From Candidatus Pullilachnospira intestinigallinarum (GTDB taxonomy: Bacteria; Bacillota; Clostridia; Lachnospirales; Lachnospiraceae): a stretch of DNA of 64,000 nucleotides. The notes beneath the pieces were generated by a model. The model did not search any database. It saw nothing but the letters and a program-made list of their open reading frames with translations, and was not told the origin of the DNA. The stretch spans positions 1 to 64,000 of the forward strand of contig DVIN01000043.1 of the NCBI GenBank assembly GCA_018711275.1, written 5' to 3'. The number at the start of each line of letters is the position of its first letter. Within the stretch, counting starts at the first letter, position 1. The translations under genes were made by a program, and so were the position numbers. This document shows, piece by piece, positions 53,497 to 61,634 of this stretch.

Positions 53497-54305
53497 GAAA
53501 ATATGGGAAAAGAACGGTCTGGCTGCTGGCGGCGGTGGTGCTGACGGCGCTGACTTTGCGGCCTGTCCCGATTCGGGCGGCTGTAAGTCGGGTGGAGGAT
53601 CAGGCAGATCTTCTGACCGCGGAGGAAGAATCTGCCCTGACCCGGCAGATAGATCAGATGGAGGAAGCGTGGAAACAGGCTTTCGTGATTGTCACTACCC
53701 AGGATGCGCAGGGAAAGGATTCGGAGGCTTACGCCGATGATTTTTACGATTCTCATGGTTACGGGGAAAACGGGGTACTGTATCTGATTGACCTGGATAA
53801 CGGGCAGATCTGGATTTCCACGGCGGGAGCCATGATCCGTTTCCTGACGGATGCAAGAATTGAAAAGGTCCTGGATGCGGGTTACGAAGAACTGCGGGCC
53901 GGACAGTATGCGCTGGGACTGGAGCGGATGCTGGACGCCACCGAAGAGTTTCTGGAGGAAGGAATCCCCGCAGAAAACTATCGTTTCGATCCGGAAACGG
54001 GAAATGTGGAGCGATATCGTTCTTTGAAAATGGCGGAGATCCTCATTGCGGCAGCGGCAGGGCTGGCGGCGGGAGGGATTCTGTTTTTTTCCGTGCGTTC
54101 CCGCTACCGCAGAAAATCAGGATCTGTGCCGTATCCCTTCCGAAGTCAGGGTACCCTCACGCTGACCCGGCAGGAGGACCATTTTGTCAATCAGGTGGTT
54201 ACCCGCAGACACATTCCAAAATCCCCGCCGTCTTCCGGAGGGGGAAGCAGCGTGCACAGATCCTCCGGCGGCGTGCGTCACGGCGGAGGAGGACGCAGTC
54301 TGTGA
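53493..54305 (+). CDS. TPM-domain membrane protein (YdjH/YgcG-like)
   Basis: A 270-residue protein with a signal peptide (about 1-30, ending PIRAA), a TPM domain outside the membrane (about 35-160), a membrane segment (about 185-205) and a basic cytoplasmic tail ending in a Ser/Gly-rich region (SGGVRHGGGGRSL). Bacillus YdjH has the same plan. TPM domains are of uncertain function. ATGA overlap with the YdjG-like gene shows translational coupling. Confidence 0.85.
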   Translation: MRKYGKRTVWLLAAVVLTALTLRPVPIRAAVSRVEDQADLLTAEEESALTRQIDQMEEAWKQAFVIVTTQDAQGKDSEAYADDFYDSHGYGENGVLYLIDLDNGQIWISTAGAMIRFLTDARIEKVLDAGYEELRAGQYALGLERMLDATEEFLEEGIPAENYRFDPETGNVERYRSLKMAEILIAAAAGLAAGGILFFSVRSRYRRKSGSVPYPFRSQGTLTLTRQEDHFVNQVVTRRHIPKSPPSSGGGSSVHRSSGGVRHGGGGRSL

Positions 54306-54508
54306 TAAAAGCAACCGCTTTCCACCGGCCCGCGAGGGCGCTGTGTGCCGGTGGCGCACGTTTAACGCAGGCCGAAACACAGTTGCGGATCACGCTGCTT
54401 TTGCAGCGGAATCCTGAGGACTGCAGGCGCCAGGTTGCGGAAAACGCAGTCTGTGTGCATGCTTGGGTAACAGTGAGGCCGGAAGGCTGAACTGATACGA
54501 TAAAAGAC
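54306..54508 (+). other. Intergenic stretch before the threonine cluster
   Basis: Apart from a GC-rich hairpin (CCACCGGC with GCCGGTGG, about 54326-54355, no T-run) and a repeated 12-mer ACGCAGTCTGTG (near 54293 and 54441), I see no gene, known riboswitch or T-box here. Confidence 0.4.
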
Positions 54509-54537
54509 TTGCAGGAATCAGAATTCTGTGATAATAT
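54509..54537 (+). promoter_or_regulatory. Promoter of the ThrR-hom unit
   Basis: TTGCAG, a 17-nt spacer and TAATAT. The spacer holds the palindrome CAGAATTCTG, a possible operator. Confidence 0.65.
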
Positions 54538-54638
54538 CTTTTGGGTGATTACAAATGTTTTTCTGACGCGAACATAAGAGGAGAGGGCATCCGGTAAAAA
54601 GCGGACGGCCGCTCTGTTCAATCAGGAGGAAATGAAAG

Positions 54639-55070
54639 ATGCAGTATTATGTGCTGAGAGAAAAGGCGGTTCCTGAAGTGCTCCTGCGGGTGGTGGAAGC
54701 CAAACGTATCCTGGATGCGGAAAAGTCTGTGACGGTTCAGGAAGCCACGGAGCGGGCCGGCATCAGCCGCAGCTCTTTCTATAAATATAAGGAGGATATT
54801 TTCCCCTTCCGGGACCAGGCAAGAGGCCGGGCACTGACCTTTGTGATCCAGATGGATGATACGCCGGGGATCCTTTCGGGGATTCTGGGCTGTGTGGCCA
54901 GATTCGGAGGAAATATCCTGACGATTCACCAGAGTATCCCCATCAACGGCATCGCGACGCTGACGCTCACTGTGGAGACTCCGGCCGGAGCGGCGGATCC
55001 CGAGGTGATGGTGGAGGAAGTGGAGCGTCAGAGCGGCGTCCACTATTTAAAAATACTTGGAAGAGAGTAA
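54639..55070 (+). CDS. ACT-domain protein, ThrR/PheB-like (UPF0735)
   Basis: A 143-residue protein: a short N-terminal helix-turn-helix-like part (about 20-55, ATERAGISRSSFYKYKEDI) and a C-terminal ACT domain (about 68-143, DDTPGILSGILGCVARFGGNIL) that binds amino acids. In Bacillus, the related ThrR represses threonine genes. Its place just before hom supports the same job: sensing threonine or a related amino acid. AGGAGG precedes the ATG. The hom gene follows after 89 nt that hold two 48-bp direct repeats. Confidence 0.88.
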   Translation: MQYYVLREKAVPEVLLRVVEAKRILDAEKSVTVQEATERAGISRSSFYKYKEDIFPFRDQARGRALTFVIQMDDTPGILSGILGCVARFGGNILTIHQSIPINGIATLTLTVETPAGAADPEVMVEEVERQSGVHYLKILGRE

Positions 55071-55071
55071 G

Positions 55072-55159
55072 GGATCCTTTTATGGCCATGCGGCCGGAAA
55101 GAGAGGAAACCCCCTGCGGGGATCCCTTTATGGCCATACGGCCGGAAAGAGAGGAAACG
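55072..55159 (+). repeat. Two 48-bp tandem repeats (dispersed-element copies C and D) before hom
   Basis: GGATCC-TTTATGGCCATGCGGCCGGAAAGAG starts at 55072 and, nearly unchanged, at 55120. The second copy supplies the ribosome site of hom. Single copies of the core occur before the Rpn and dapA genes. Confidence 0.85.
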
Positions 55160-56377
55160 ATGATTCAGATAGCGATTTTAGGGTATGGCACGGTGGGATC
55201 CGGTGTGGCAGAGGTGCTGAACCGGAACCGGGATGTCATTGACAGAAGAGCCGGGGAGGAGATCCGGATAAAGTATGTGCTGGATCTCAGGGATTTCCCC
55301 GGAGATCCGATTCAGGAAAAGATTGTACATGATTATGAAGTGATTGTAAATGATCCCGAGATCCGGGTGGTGGTGGAGGTTATGGGAGGCGTAAATCCCG
55401 CCTATGACTTTGTAAAGCGGGCCCTTCTGGCCGGAAAATCGGTCTGCACCTCCAACAAGGAACTGGTGGCGCAGCACGGCGTGGAACTGCTGGATATCGC
55501 CATGAAGCAGAAGGTGAATTTCCTGTTTGAAGCCAGCTGCGGCGGCGGGATTCCCATTATCCGTCCCATGGTGACGTCCCTGAGCGGTGATGTCATTGAC
55601 GAGATCAGCGGTATTTTGAATGGTACCACCAACTACATTCTCAGTGAGATGGCGGCGGAGGGCGCCGAATTTGACGTGGTGCTGAAGGAGGCCCAGGAGC
55701 ATGGCTATGCGGAGCGCAATCCGGCTGCGGATGTGGAGGGCTATGACGCCTGCCGCAAGATCGCGATTCTGTCTTCGCTGGCTTACGGAAAGAACGTGGA
55801 TTTCCAGGATATCCATACGGAAGGAATTACAAAGATCAGTTCTGCGGATATCAAATATGCCAATGCCTGGGGCGCCAGCATCAAACTTCTGGCCACCAGC
55901 CGTATGGTGGACGGCCGGGCGTACGCCATGGTTTCCCCCATCATGCTCAATGCCAACGATCCGCTGTACAGCGTCAATGGTGTGTTCAATGCTATTTTTG
56001 TGCATGCGGACATGCTGGGCGATGCCATGTTCTACGGCAGGGGCGCAGGAAAGCTTCCCACAGCCACGGCAGTGGTCGGCGATGTGGTGGAGGCGGTGCG
56101 TCATCCCCATGACGGCGATATGATGGGATGGAGCAGCGAAAAGCTGGAACTGGCGGATTACAGAGAACTGGAATTCCGGTTCTTTGTGCGGATGAAAGGA
56201 AGCTTTACGGAGAGCCTGGATAAAGTAGAGGAAGTATTTGGAAATATCGACGCCAAGGTGCTGGCACAGGTCAGCGGCGAGTTCGGATTTATTACGGAAA
56301 AAATGACAGAGGCACAGTACCTGGAAAAGGCGGCGCACTTTGACAATATTCTGGGAATGATCCGGGTAAGATTCTGA
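55160..56377 (+). CDS. hom: Homoserine dehydrogenase
   Basis: A 405-residue NAD(P)H enzyme reducing aspartate semialdehyde to homoserine for threonine and methionine. The nucleotide loop is GYGTVGSGVAEV (about 8-19), the substrate region holds NGTTNYILSEM (about 155) and DVEGYDACRKIAIL with catalytic acid/lysine, and an ACT domain for feedback inhibition is at the C-terminus (about 330-405). The ATG at 55160 gives the normal start; the open frame extends upstream only through the tandem repeat. It ends at a strong terminator. Confidence 0.96.
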   Translation: MIQIAILGYGTVGSGVAEVLNRNRDVIDRRAGEEIRIKYVLDLRDFPGDPIQEKIVHDYEVIVNDPEIRVVVEVMGGVNPAYDFVKRALLAGKSVCTSNKELVAQHGVELLDIAMKQKVNFLFEASCGGGIPIIRPMVTSLSGDVIDEISGILNGTTNYILSEMAAEGAEFDVVLKEAQEHGYAERNPAADVEGYDACRKIAILSSLAYGKNVDFQDIHTEGITKISSADIKYANAWGASIKLLATSRMVDGRAYAMVSPIMLNANDPLYSVNGVFNAIFVHADMLGDAMFYGRGAGKLPTATAVVGDVVEAVRHPHDGDMMGWSSEKLELADYRELEFRFFVRMKGSFTESLDKVEEVFGNIDAKVLAQVSGEFGFITEKMTEAQYLEKAAHFDNILGMIRVRF

Positions 56378-56387
56378 GACAAGCGGT

Positions 56388-56442
56388 AACCCCGCAGTCT
56401 GCTGCAGGATGGAAATGCCTGGAACAGACTGCGGGGTTTTTT
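56388..56442 (+). terminator. Terminator after hom
   Basis: AACCCCGCAGTCTG pairs with CAGACTGCGGGGTT, followed by TTTT. Confidence 0.93.
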
Positions 56443-56486
56443 CGGAAATTCTGTAGGAAGAAAGCTTCAGAGAGGAGAATAGAAAA

Positions 56487-57686
56487 ATGAAGTATGTGGT
56501 GGTTTTGGGAGACGGTATGGCAGACGAACCATTAGATGAGCTGGGAGGGAAAACGCCGCTGGCTTACGCCCGGACTCCCTGCATGGATGCGTTGGCGGCA
56601 GTGTCGGAGATTGGTATGGCTCATACCATTCCGGAAGGCATGAGTCCCGGCAGCGATACGGCAAATCTGGCGGTGATGGGATATGATCCCAGGCAGTATT
56701 ATACGGGGCGCTCCCCGCTGGAGGCACTGAGTATCGGTGTAGATATGAAAGCTACCGATGTGGCGATCCGCTGTAATCTGGTAACGCTTTCCGGGGAGGA
56801 TGGACCTTATGAGACGCGGACCATGGTGGATCACAGCTCCGGGGAAATCAGCACGGAGGACGCAGCCATTTTGCTGGATGCGGTGAAAAAGGAGATGGAG
56901 TCAGAGGGCTATCGGTTCTATGTGGGAACCAGCTACCGTCACTGCCTGATCTGGTCCGATGGACAGGTGGTACCGCTGACGCCGCCCCACGATATTCTGG
57001 AGCGGAAAATCGGAGCTTACCTCCCCTCCGATCCGACCCTCCGGCGGATGCAGGAGAGGAGTTATGAAATTCTGTCTTCTCATCCACTGAACCTTAAGCG
57101 AATAGCCAGAGGAGAAAATCCCGCCAACAGTCTCTGGTTCTGGGGGGCTGGAACCCGTCCCTCCCTGGATTCCTTTGAAGGAAAATACGGGAAGAAGGGT
57201 GTGATGATTTCCGCGGTGGATCTGTTAAAGGGCATCGCTGTAGGCGCGGGGCTGACAAATGTCACTGTGAAAGGGGCAAACGGCGGATTACACACGAATT
57301 ATGAAGGAAAAGCGCAGGCGGCGGTTGACGCGCTGACCGAAAAAGGGTATGATTTTGCATATATCCACGTGGAAGCGCCGGATGAGATGGGACATCAGGG
57401 CAGCGCCGAAAGAAAGATTCAGGCGATTCAGTATCTGGACGCCCGGGTGATCCGGCCGGTTATGGAAGGGCTTAAGCAGGCCGGGGAGGATTTCCGTATG
57501 CTGATTATGCCGGATCATCCCACCCCTGTCCGTCTGAGAACCCATACTGCGGACCCGGTTCCCTATCTGCTGTATGACAGCACGAAAGAGGAAGCGCATA
57601 CGTGGACGTACTGTGAGGCAGAGGCGGCAGAAAGCGGTCGTGTATTTGCACGGGGCTATGAGTTGATGGCGTATCTGCTCAGGTAA
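56487..57686 (+). CDS. Alkaline-phosphatase-superfamily phosphoglycerate mutase-like protein, proposed homoserine kinase
   Basis: A 399-residue protein of the cofactor-independent (archaeal-type) phosphoglycerate mutase family. The metal-binding start is VVLGDGMADEP, the nucleophile serine lies in GMSPGSDTANLAVMGYDP (about 51-68), and late metal ligands occur in HVEAPDEMGHQG and MPDHPTPV. Members next to hom and lysC have been proposed to act as homoserine kinase, and a normal ThrB is not seen here. The position between hom and lysC supports that, but glycolytic mutase activity is the alternative. GAGAGGAG precedes the ATG. Confidence 0.88.
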   Translation: MKYVVVLGDGMADEPLDELGGKTPLAYARTPCMDALAAVSEIGMAHTIPEGMSPGSDTANLAVMGYDPRQYYTGRSPLEALSIGVDMKATDVAIRCNLVTLSGEDGPYETRTMVDHSSGEISTEDAAILLDAVKKEMESEGYRFYVGTSYRHCLIWSDGQVVPLTPPHDILERKIGAYLPSDPTLRRMQERSYEILSSHPLNLKRIARGENPANSLWFWGAGTRPSLDSFEGKYGKKGVMISAVDLLKGIAVGAGLTNVTVKGANGGLHTNYEGKAQAAVDALTEKGYDFAYIHVEAPDEMGHQGSAERKIQAIQYLDARVIRPVMEGLKQAGEDFRMLIMPDHPTPVRLRTHTADPVPYLLYDSTKEEAHTWTYCEAEAAESGRVFARGYELMAYLLR

Positions 57687-57752
57687 AAGCGGCGGAAGCG
57701 GGAGAGAGTTTGTGCATGTACTGCGGACGCCGGATACAGGCAGGAGGAAGCT

Positions 57753-58964
57753 ATGTTAATCGTAAAAAAATTTGGCGGCACCTCAGTGGCCAATAAAGAG
57801 AGAATCTACAATGTGGCCAGACGCTGCATCAGCGACTATGAAAAGGGAAACGATGTGGTGGTGGTTCTCTCGGCCATGGGAAAGTACACGGACGAGCTGA
57901 TTGAAAAAGCCAGGGATATCAATCCCAATCCGCCCAAGAGAGAGATGGATATGCTGCTGACCATCGGGGAGCAGATGTCGGTATCTCTGATGGCCATGGC
58001 CATGGCAGAGATGGGCGTGCGGGCCATTTCCCTGAATGCGTTTCAGGTGGGCATGCATACCACCAGCGCCCATGGAAATGCCCGGCTGAAGAAGATCGAT
58101 ACGGAGAGGATACGCAGAGAGCTGGATGACCGGAAGATTGTGATTATCACCGGTTTCCAGGGCGTCAACAAATATGACGACTATACTACGCTGGGGCGGG
58201 GCGGATCAGATACCACCGCAGTGGCGCTGGCAGCAGTGCTTCACGCGGACGCCTGCGAGATTTTCACCGATGTGGACGGAGTCTACACGGCGGATCCCAG
58301 ACTGGTTCCCACAGCGAAAAAACTGAAGGCCATCACCTATGATGAGATGCTGGATCTGGCGGCGCTGGGCGCCGGCGTGCTGCATAACCGGTCGGTGGAG
58401 ATGGCAAAGAAATACGGCGTACAGCTGGTGGTGCGCTCCAGTCTCAATGAATCGGAGGGCACAGTAGTAAAGGAGGTAGTGAAAAAGGTGGAAAGAATGC
58501 TGATCAGCGGAGTGGCTCTGGATGAAAATGCGGACCGGATCTCCGTCATCGGAATCAAGGACCAGCCGGGAAGCGCGTTCAAGCTGTTCCATACGCTGGC
58601 GAAGAGAAATATCAACGTGGATATTATCATCCAGTCCGTGGGAAGAGAAGGAACGAAAGATATCTCCTTTACAGTGGCTCATGAGAATCTGAAGGAGGCC
58701 ATCGAGCTTCTGGAAGAGTACCAGGAAGTGCTGGGCTTTGAGCGGGTGGAATATAACTGCGATGTGGCGAAGCTGTCCATCGTGGGCGCCGGTATGATGT
58801 CCAATCCCGGAGTGGCCGCCAAGATGTTTGAATGTCTCTACGAGCAGAATGTGAACATCAACATGATCGCCACCTCTGAGATCCGGATCACGGTGCTGGT
58901 GAATAAGAAGGATGCCGTACCGGCGATGAACGCGGTGCATGACGCGTTTGGACTGGACGACTGA
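57753..58964 (+). CDS. lysC: Aspartate kinase
   Basis: A 403-residue enzyme making aspartyl phosphate, the entry to lysine, threonine and methionine. The ATP-site start is VKKFGGTSVANKERI (about 4-18), the substrate block is GRGGSDTTAVALAAVL (about 147-162), and two ACT domains (about 265-400) give feedback control. The length fits monofunctional lysC. AGGAGG precedes the ATG. It lies 66 nt after the proposed homoserine kinase. There is no lysine riboswitch here, unlike dapA, so control is probably by threonine/lysine binding to the ACT domains. Confidence 0.96.
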   Translation: MLIVKKFGGTSVANKERIYNVARRCISDYEKGNDVVVVLSAMGKYTDELIEKARDINPNPPKREMDMLLTIGEQMSVSLMAMAMAEMGVRAISLNAFQVGMHTTSAHGNARLKKIDTERIRRELDDRKIVIITGFQGVNKYDDYTTLGRGGSDTTAVALAAVLHADACEIFTDVDGVYTADPRLVPTAKKLKAITYDEMLDLAALGAGVLHNRSVEMAKKYGVQLVVRSSLNESEGTVVKEVVKKVERMLISGVALDENADRISVIGIKDQPGSAFKLFHTLAKRNINVDIIIQSVGREGTKDISFTVAHENLKEAIELLEEYQEVLGFERVEYNCDVAKLSIVGAGMMSNPGVAAKMFECLYEQNVNINMIATSEIRITVLVNKKDAVPAMNAVHDAFGLDD

Positions 58965-59013
58965 TGATTCATGACTATGGACAGTTCGCGCCGTGTGCAT
59001 ATGTTACTGAATG

Positions 59014-59062
59014 AAAAATCCGCTGCAGGGAAAAGAAAATCCTTTTCCTGCAGCGGATTTTT
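59014..59062. terminator. Bidirectional terminator between lysC and the DUF975 gene
   Basis: AAAAATCCGCTGCAGGGAAAAG pairs almost perfectly with its partner; A-run and T-run flank the stem on both strands. Confidence 0.92.
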
Positions 59063-59088
59063 GTGCAATAGGCCCGGAGCGGAGACCG

Positions 59089-59889
59089 TCAACCGGCATA
59101 ATAATTGTCCGGATCTTCCTGAGGAGTGGATGCGGGCGCATCCAGTTCTCCGTCCAGTTCCCGGTAGAAGAAGGTCTGTGTCATCCGCATATACGGCGTG
59201 ATCCACAGCATGGCAATACCGCAGCTTAAGAGGGAAAGCAGGGACAGTCCCAGGAAAGAAAGATCAATATAGAACAGCCGGCCTTTATGACCTTTCATCA
59301 TTTTCCAGCTTTCCTTTGCAGCCTGGATAGGGCCCAGATCATCATAATCGGTCAGGAGAAACATTGCCTGGGAGAAGCCCAGGGTAAGTACCACGACAGC
59401 CACCAGCCCCGCTACCAACAGCAGAGGACCGGCGATCAGAAGTCCGAAGGACTCCAGCAGGATGGCCAGAATGATAACCACATAACCGGGAAGCATGCAG
59501 GCCGCATAGAGGAGTCCAAGGGCCAGAGACAGCAAAATCACCCGATCCGGATGGTGGCGAAAGCCATAAAACAGGTCAGAGAACATCACCTGATATCCCC
59601 GGCTGCCATCCAGATACATTTTCAGAAATCCGATGGTGAAGATGGAGAGAATCAGTGATATAATAAACTCTACCACATAGAAAAGAATCATGGAACTTAC
59701 AGGCAGCGAAACATTATCGTACCCCAGCATCATATTGGAAATGGAAAATGTGGGAAAGATCATGGTAATGATCCACGATGCGGCGCCGCTGATCAGATTG
59801 TATACCAGTGCGGCGCCGATATAGAGTCCGTATTTTCCACTAAGCTGAGTTCTGGCCAGAGCCTTCAATTCAGCAGAAGATCGTTTCAT
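59089..59889 (-). CDS. DUF975 family membrane protein
   Basis: A 266-residue protein with a short polar start (MKRSSAELKALARTQLSGKYG, typical of DUF975) and about six membrane segments. The cytoplasmic loop AAKESWKMMKGHKGRLFYIDLSF is a family hallmark. The function of DUF975 is unknown. GGAGGT lies before the ATG at 59889. It diverges from the DUF2752 gene 81 nt away; both may share control. Confidence 0.85.
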   Translation of the reverse strand: MKRSSAELKALARTQLSGKYGLYIGAALVYNLISGAASWIITMIFPTFSISNMMLGYDNVSLPVSSMILFYVVEFIISLILSIFTIGFLKMYLDGSRGYQVMFSDLFYGFRHHPDRVILLSLALGLLYAACMLPGYVVIILAILLESFGLLIAGPLLLVAGLVAVVVLTLGFSQAMFLLTDYDDLGPIQAAKESWKMMKGHKGRLFYIDLSFLGLSLLSLLSCGIAMLWITPYMRMTQTFFYRELDGELDAPASTPQEDPDNYYAG

Positions 59890-59970
59890 AAATAGTACCT
59901 CCATCAGTAAGTGTAAGAAAGTCTGCTATCATCAGGAAACCTGAGAAAACCGTGAAAGGAGAAGAAGCAT

Positions 59971-60399
59971 ATGAATCAAACAGGAAAATCGTTCCGGGGA
60001 TGCCAGATCGGCTGGAGTGCCGTTTTGCTGTGCATCCTTCTGTACCATTTGGCTGCGACAGCCGGCATTTACCCGGAAACGCTTGCGGCGGCAATGCCGC
60101 CCTGTCTGATGCGGACTGTTCTGGGACTGTACTGTCCCGGCTGCGGGGGCACCCGGGCGGTGATCCTTCTTCTGAAAGGGCATCCGATCCTTTCTTTTCT
60201 CCATCATCCCGTGGTGCTTTATGCAGCTGTTCTGGGCGGGTGGTATCTGATTTCCAATACCATCGCCTGGATGTCCCATGGACGGCTGGCGAAAGGAAGC
60301 AGCTACCATCACTGGTACGGGATCGGCGCCGCCATTCTGGTGGCCGCGAACTGGGTGGTCCGTAATCTTTTGCTTCTCCTGTTCCATATCACGTTGTAA
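59971..60399 (+). CDS. DUF2752 family membrane protein
   Basis: A 142-residue protein with three to four membrane segments. The family hallmark YCPGCGGTRAV (about 54-64) is a pair of cysteines at the membrane face, possibly a metal or redox site. It often occurs with DUF4190/TM2-like and DUF975 genes in Clostridia; both are neighbours here. AAAGGAG precedes the ATG. It ends 10 nt from the convergent DUF4190-like gene without a clear terminator. Confidence 0.85.
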   Translation: MNQTGKSFRGCQIGWSAVLLCILLYHLAATAGIYPETLAAAMPPCLMRTVLGLYCPGCGGTRAVILLLKGHPILSFLHHPVVLYAAVLGGWYLISNTIAWMSHGRLAKGSSYHHWYGIGAAILVAANWVVRNLLLLLFHITL

Positions 60400-60409
60400 C
60401 GGATGATTT

Positions 60410-61462
60410 TCAGACCTTCGGGTTAGCAGTAAGGGCGGCAGCGAAATCTGCGGAAGCTGTCCCCAGAGGCTGTGTGCCCTCTGTGAACCCGGAATCCCAC
60501 ATCACATCGTCACCGTAATGGCCAAAATAGTTGTCAAAGGAATGTCCATTGTGTCCATAATTCCCATAACTCCCGTAATCGTCAAAGTAATCGTCAAAAT
60601 AATCCTCGTATCCCTCTGAGCCGTAGAACTGCGGATAATCTTCCAGATTCTGTATGGTATTGGATATAAAAGCAAAATTTCCAACAAAATATACGATCAG
60701 GACAATGATTCCGATTACCGATCCCGCGATGGAAAGGCCCAGTCCGATGGAAGCCTGGGAATCCATCTTCTTTCCCGCCGTCCGGGACAGGATAGCAAAC
60801 ACAATACCCAGGGCGCCGAACACATAGGAAATCCCGCAGCATACCAGGAGAAGAGAAATGATTCCCATCACCAGGGAAGCCACGGAGAAACCGGAAGCGG
60901 TTCTGCGGGGTGTCTGGTAATTCTGACCTCCATAATAGTAATTTCCCTGAAAACCGGAACTCTGCCAGTTATTCTGTCCGGATCCTGCCGGTCCGCCGTA
61001 GCCTCCATACTGGGCGCTGCCGGAATTGCCGCCGGGATAAGGCCCGCTGCCGGAAGTACCGCCGGAATAAGAGCCGCTGTCGGGAGTACCGTCAGAATGA
61101 GAGGCGCTGCCGGAAGTACCGCCGGAGTAAGAGCCGCTGCCGGAAGCATCGCCGGAATACGGGTTGCTGTCGGAATTGCCGGAGTATGGATCGCCGACGG
61201 AATTGCCGGGGTATGGGGCATTGTCGGCAGTATCGGATCCGGATTCCGTGCGGGAACTGTCGGATGCGGGTTCGGCGCCGGGCCGTGCGGAAGCGCTGTC
61301 TGTCCCGGGGTCATTTTGTGCGGGAGCAGACGATGGAACGCCTGCTTCATTCTGCGCAGCCGAACCGGATGTATCGGAAGACGGCTCCCGGTCAGCGGAA
61401 TCCTTACCATCCTGGGAAGCTCCGGTGTCCGGCCACCAGTTCTGTCTCTGATTGTCGTCCAT
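60410..61462 (-). CDS. DUF4190-like membrane protein with long Ser/Gly/Pro repeat region
   Basis: A 350-residue protein. Residues 1-170 are low complexity: acidic and Ser-rich, then repeats of about 10-11 residues like SGGTSGSGSY and PYSGNSDS. Residues about 185-275 hold two membrane segments of DUF4190 type (SVASLVMGIISLLLVCCGISY, then the Ala/Gly-rich second segment), and the C-terminus is rich in Tyr, Asp and Gly (YEDYFDDYFDDYGSYG). Such proteins may be scaffolds, but the function is unknown. A TATACT extended -10 lies upstream on the minus strand. Confidence 0.78.
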   Translation of the reverse strand: MDDNQRQNWWPDTGASQDGKDSADREPSSDTSGSAAQNEAGVPSSAPAQNDPGTDSASARPGAEPASDSSRTESGSDTADNAPYPGNSVGDPYSGNSDSNPYSGDASGSGSYSGGTSGSASHSDGTPDSGSYSGGTSGSGPYPGGNSGSAQYGGYGGPAGSGQNNWQSSGFQGNYYYGGQNYQTPRRTASGFSVASLVMGIISLLLVCCGISYVFGALGIVFAILSRTAGKKMDSQASIGLGLSIAGSVIGIIVLIVYFVGNFAFISNTIQNLEDYPQFYGSEGYEDYFDDYFDDYGSYGNYGHNGHSFDNYFGHYGDDVMWDSGFTEGTQPLGTASADFAAALTANPKV

Positions 61463-61634
61463 AAATCTTCCTCCTTATCATCTTTTTTTTGATTATCTTT
61501 AGACAGTATAGCACAGATAAATATGGCCGGGCAACAAGTATTGACAAAGGGAGAAGCTTTTTGTTAAGGTATAATAGCTGCAGAAGGGCTATGCTACCTG
61601 TGCAGCTGTAAGAACGGAAAAAGGAGACAACATC

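Noticed and set aside
54306-54638. Possible T-box or cobalamin riboswitch before the ThrR-like gene
   Set aside because: The conserved T-box sequence and the B12-box were looked for and not found.
55082-55159. N-terminal extension of homoserine dehydrogenase through the tandem repeat
   Set aside because: The extension has no family resemblance and arises only because the repeat length is a multiple of three.
61540-61575. TTGACA and TATAAT upstream of tex as a promoter
   Set aside because: The spacer is 23 nt, too long for a sigma-A promoter; the TATAAT may still be a -10 with a poor -35.
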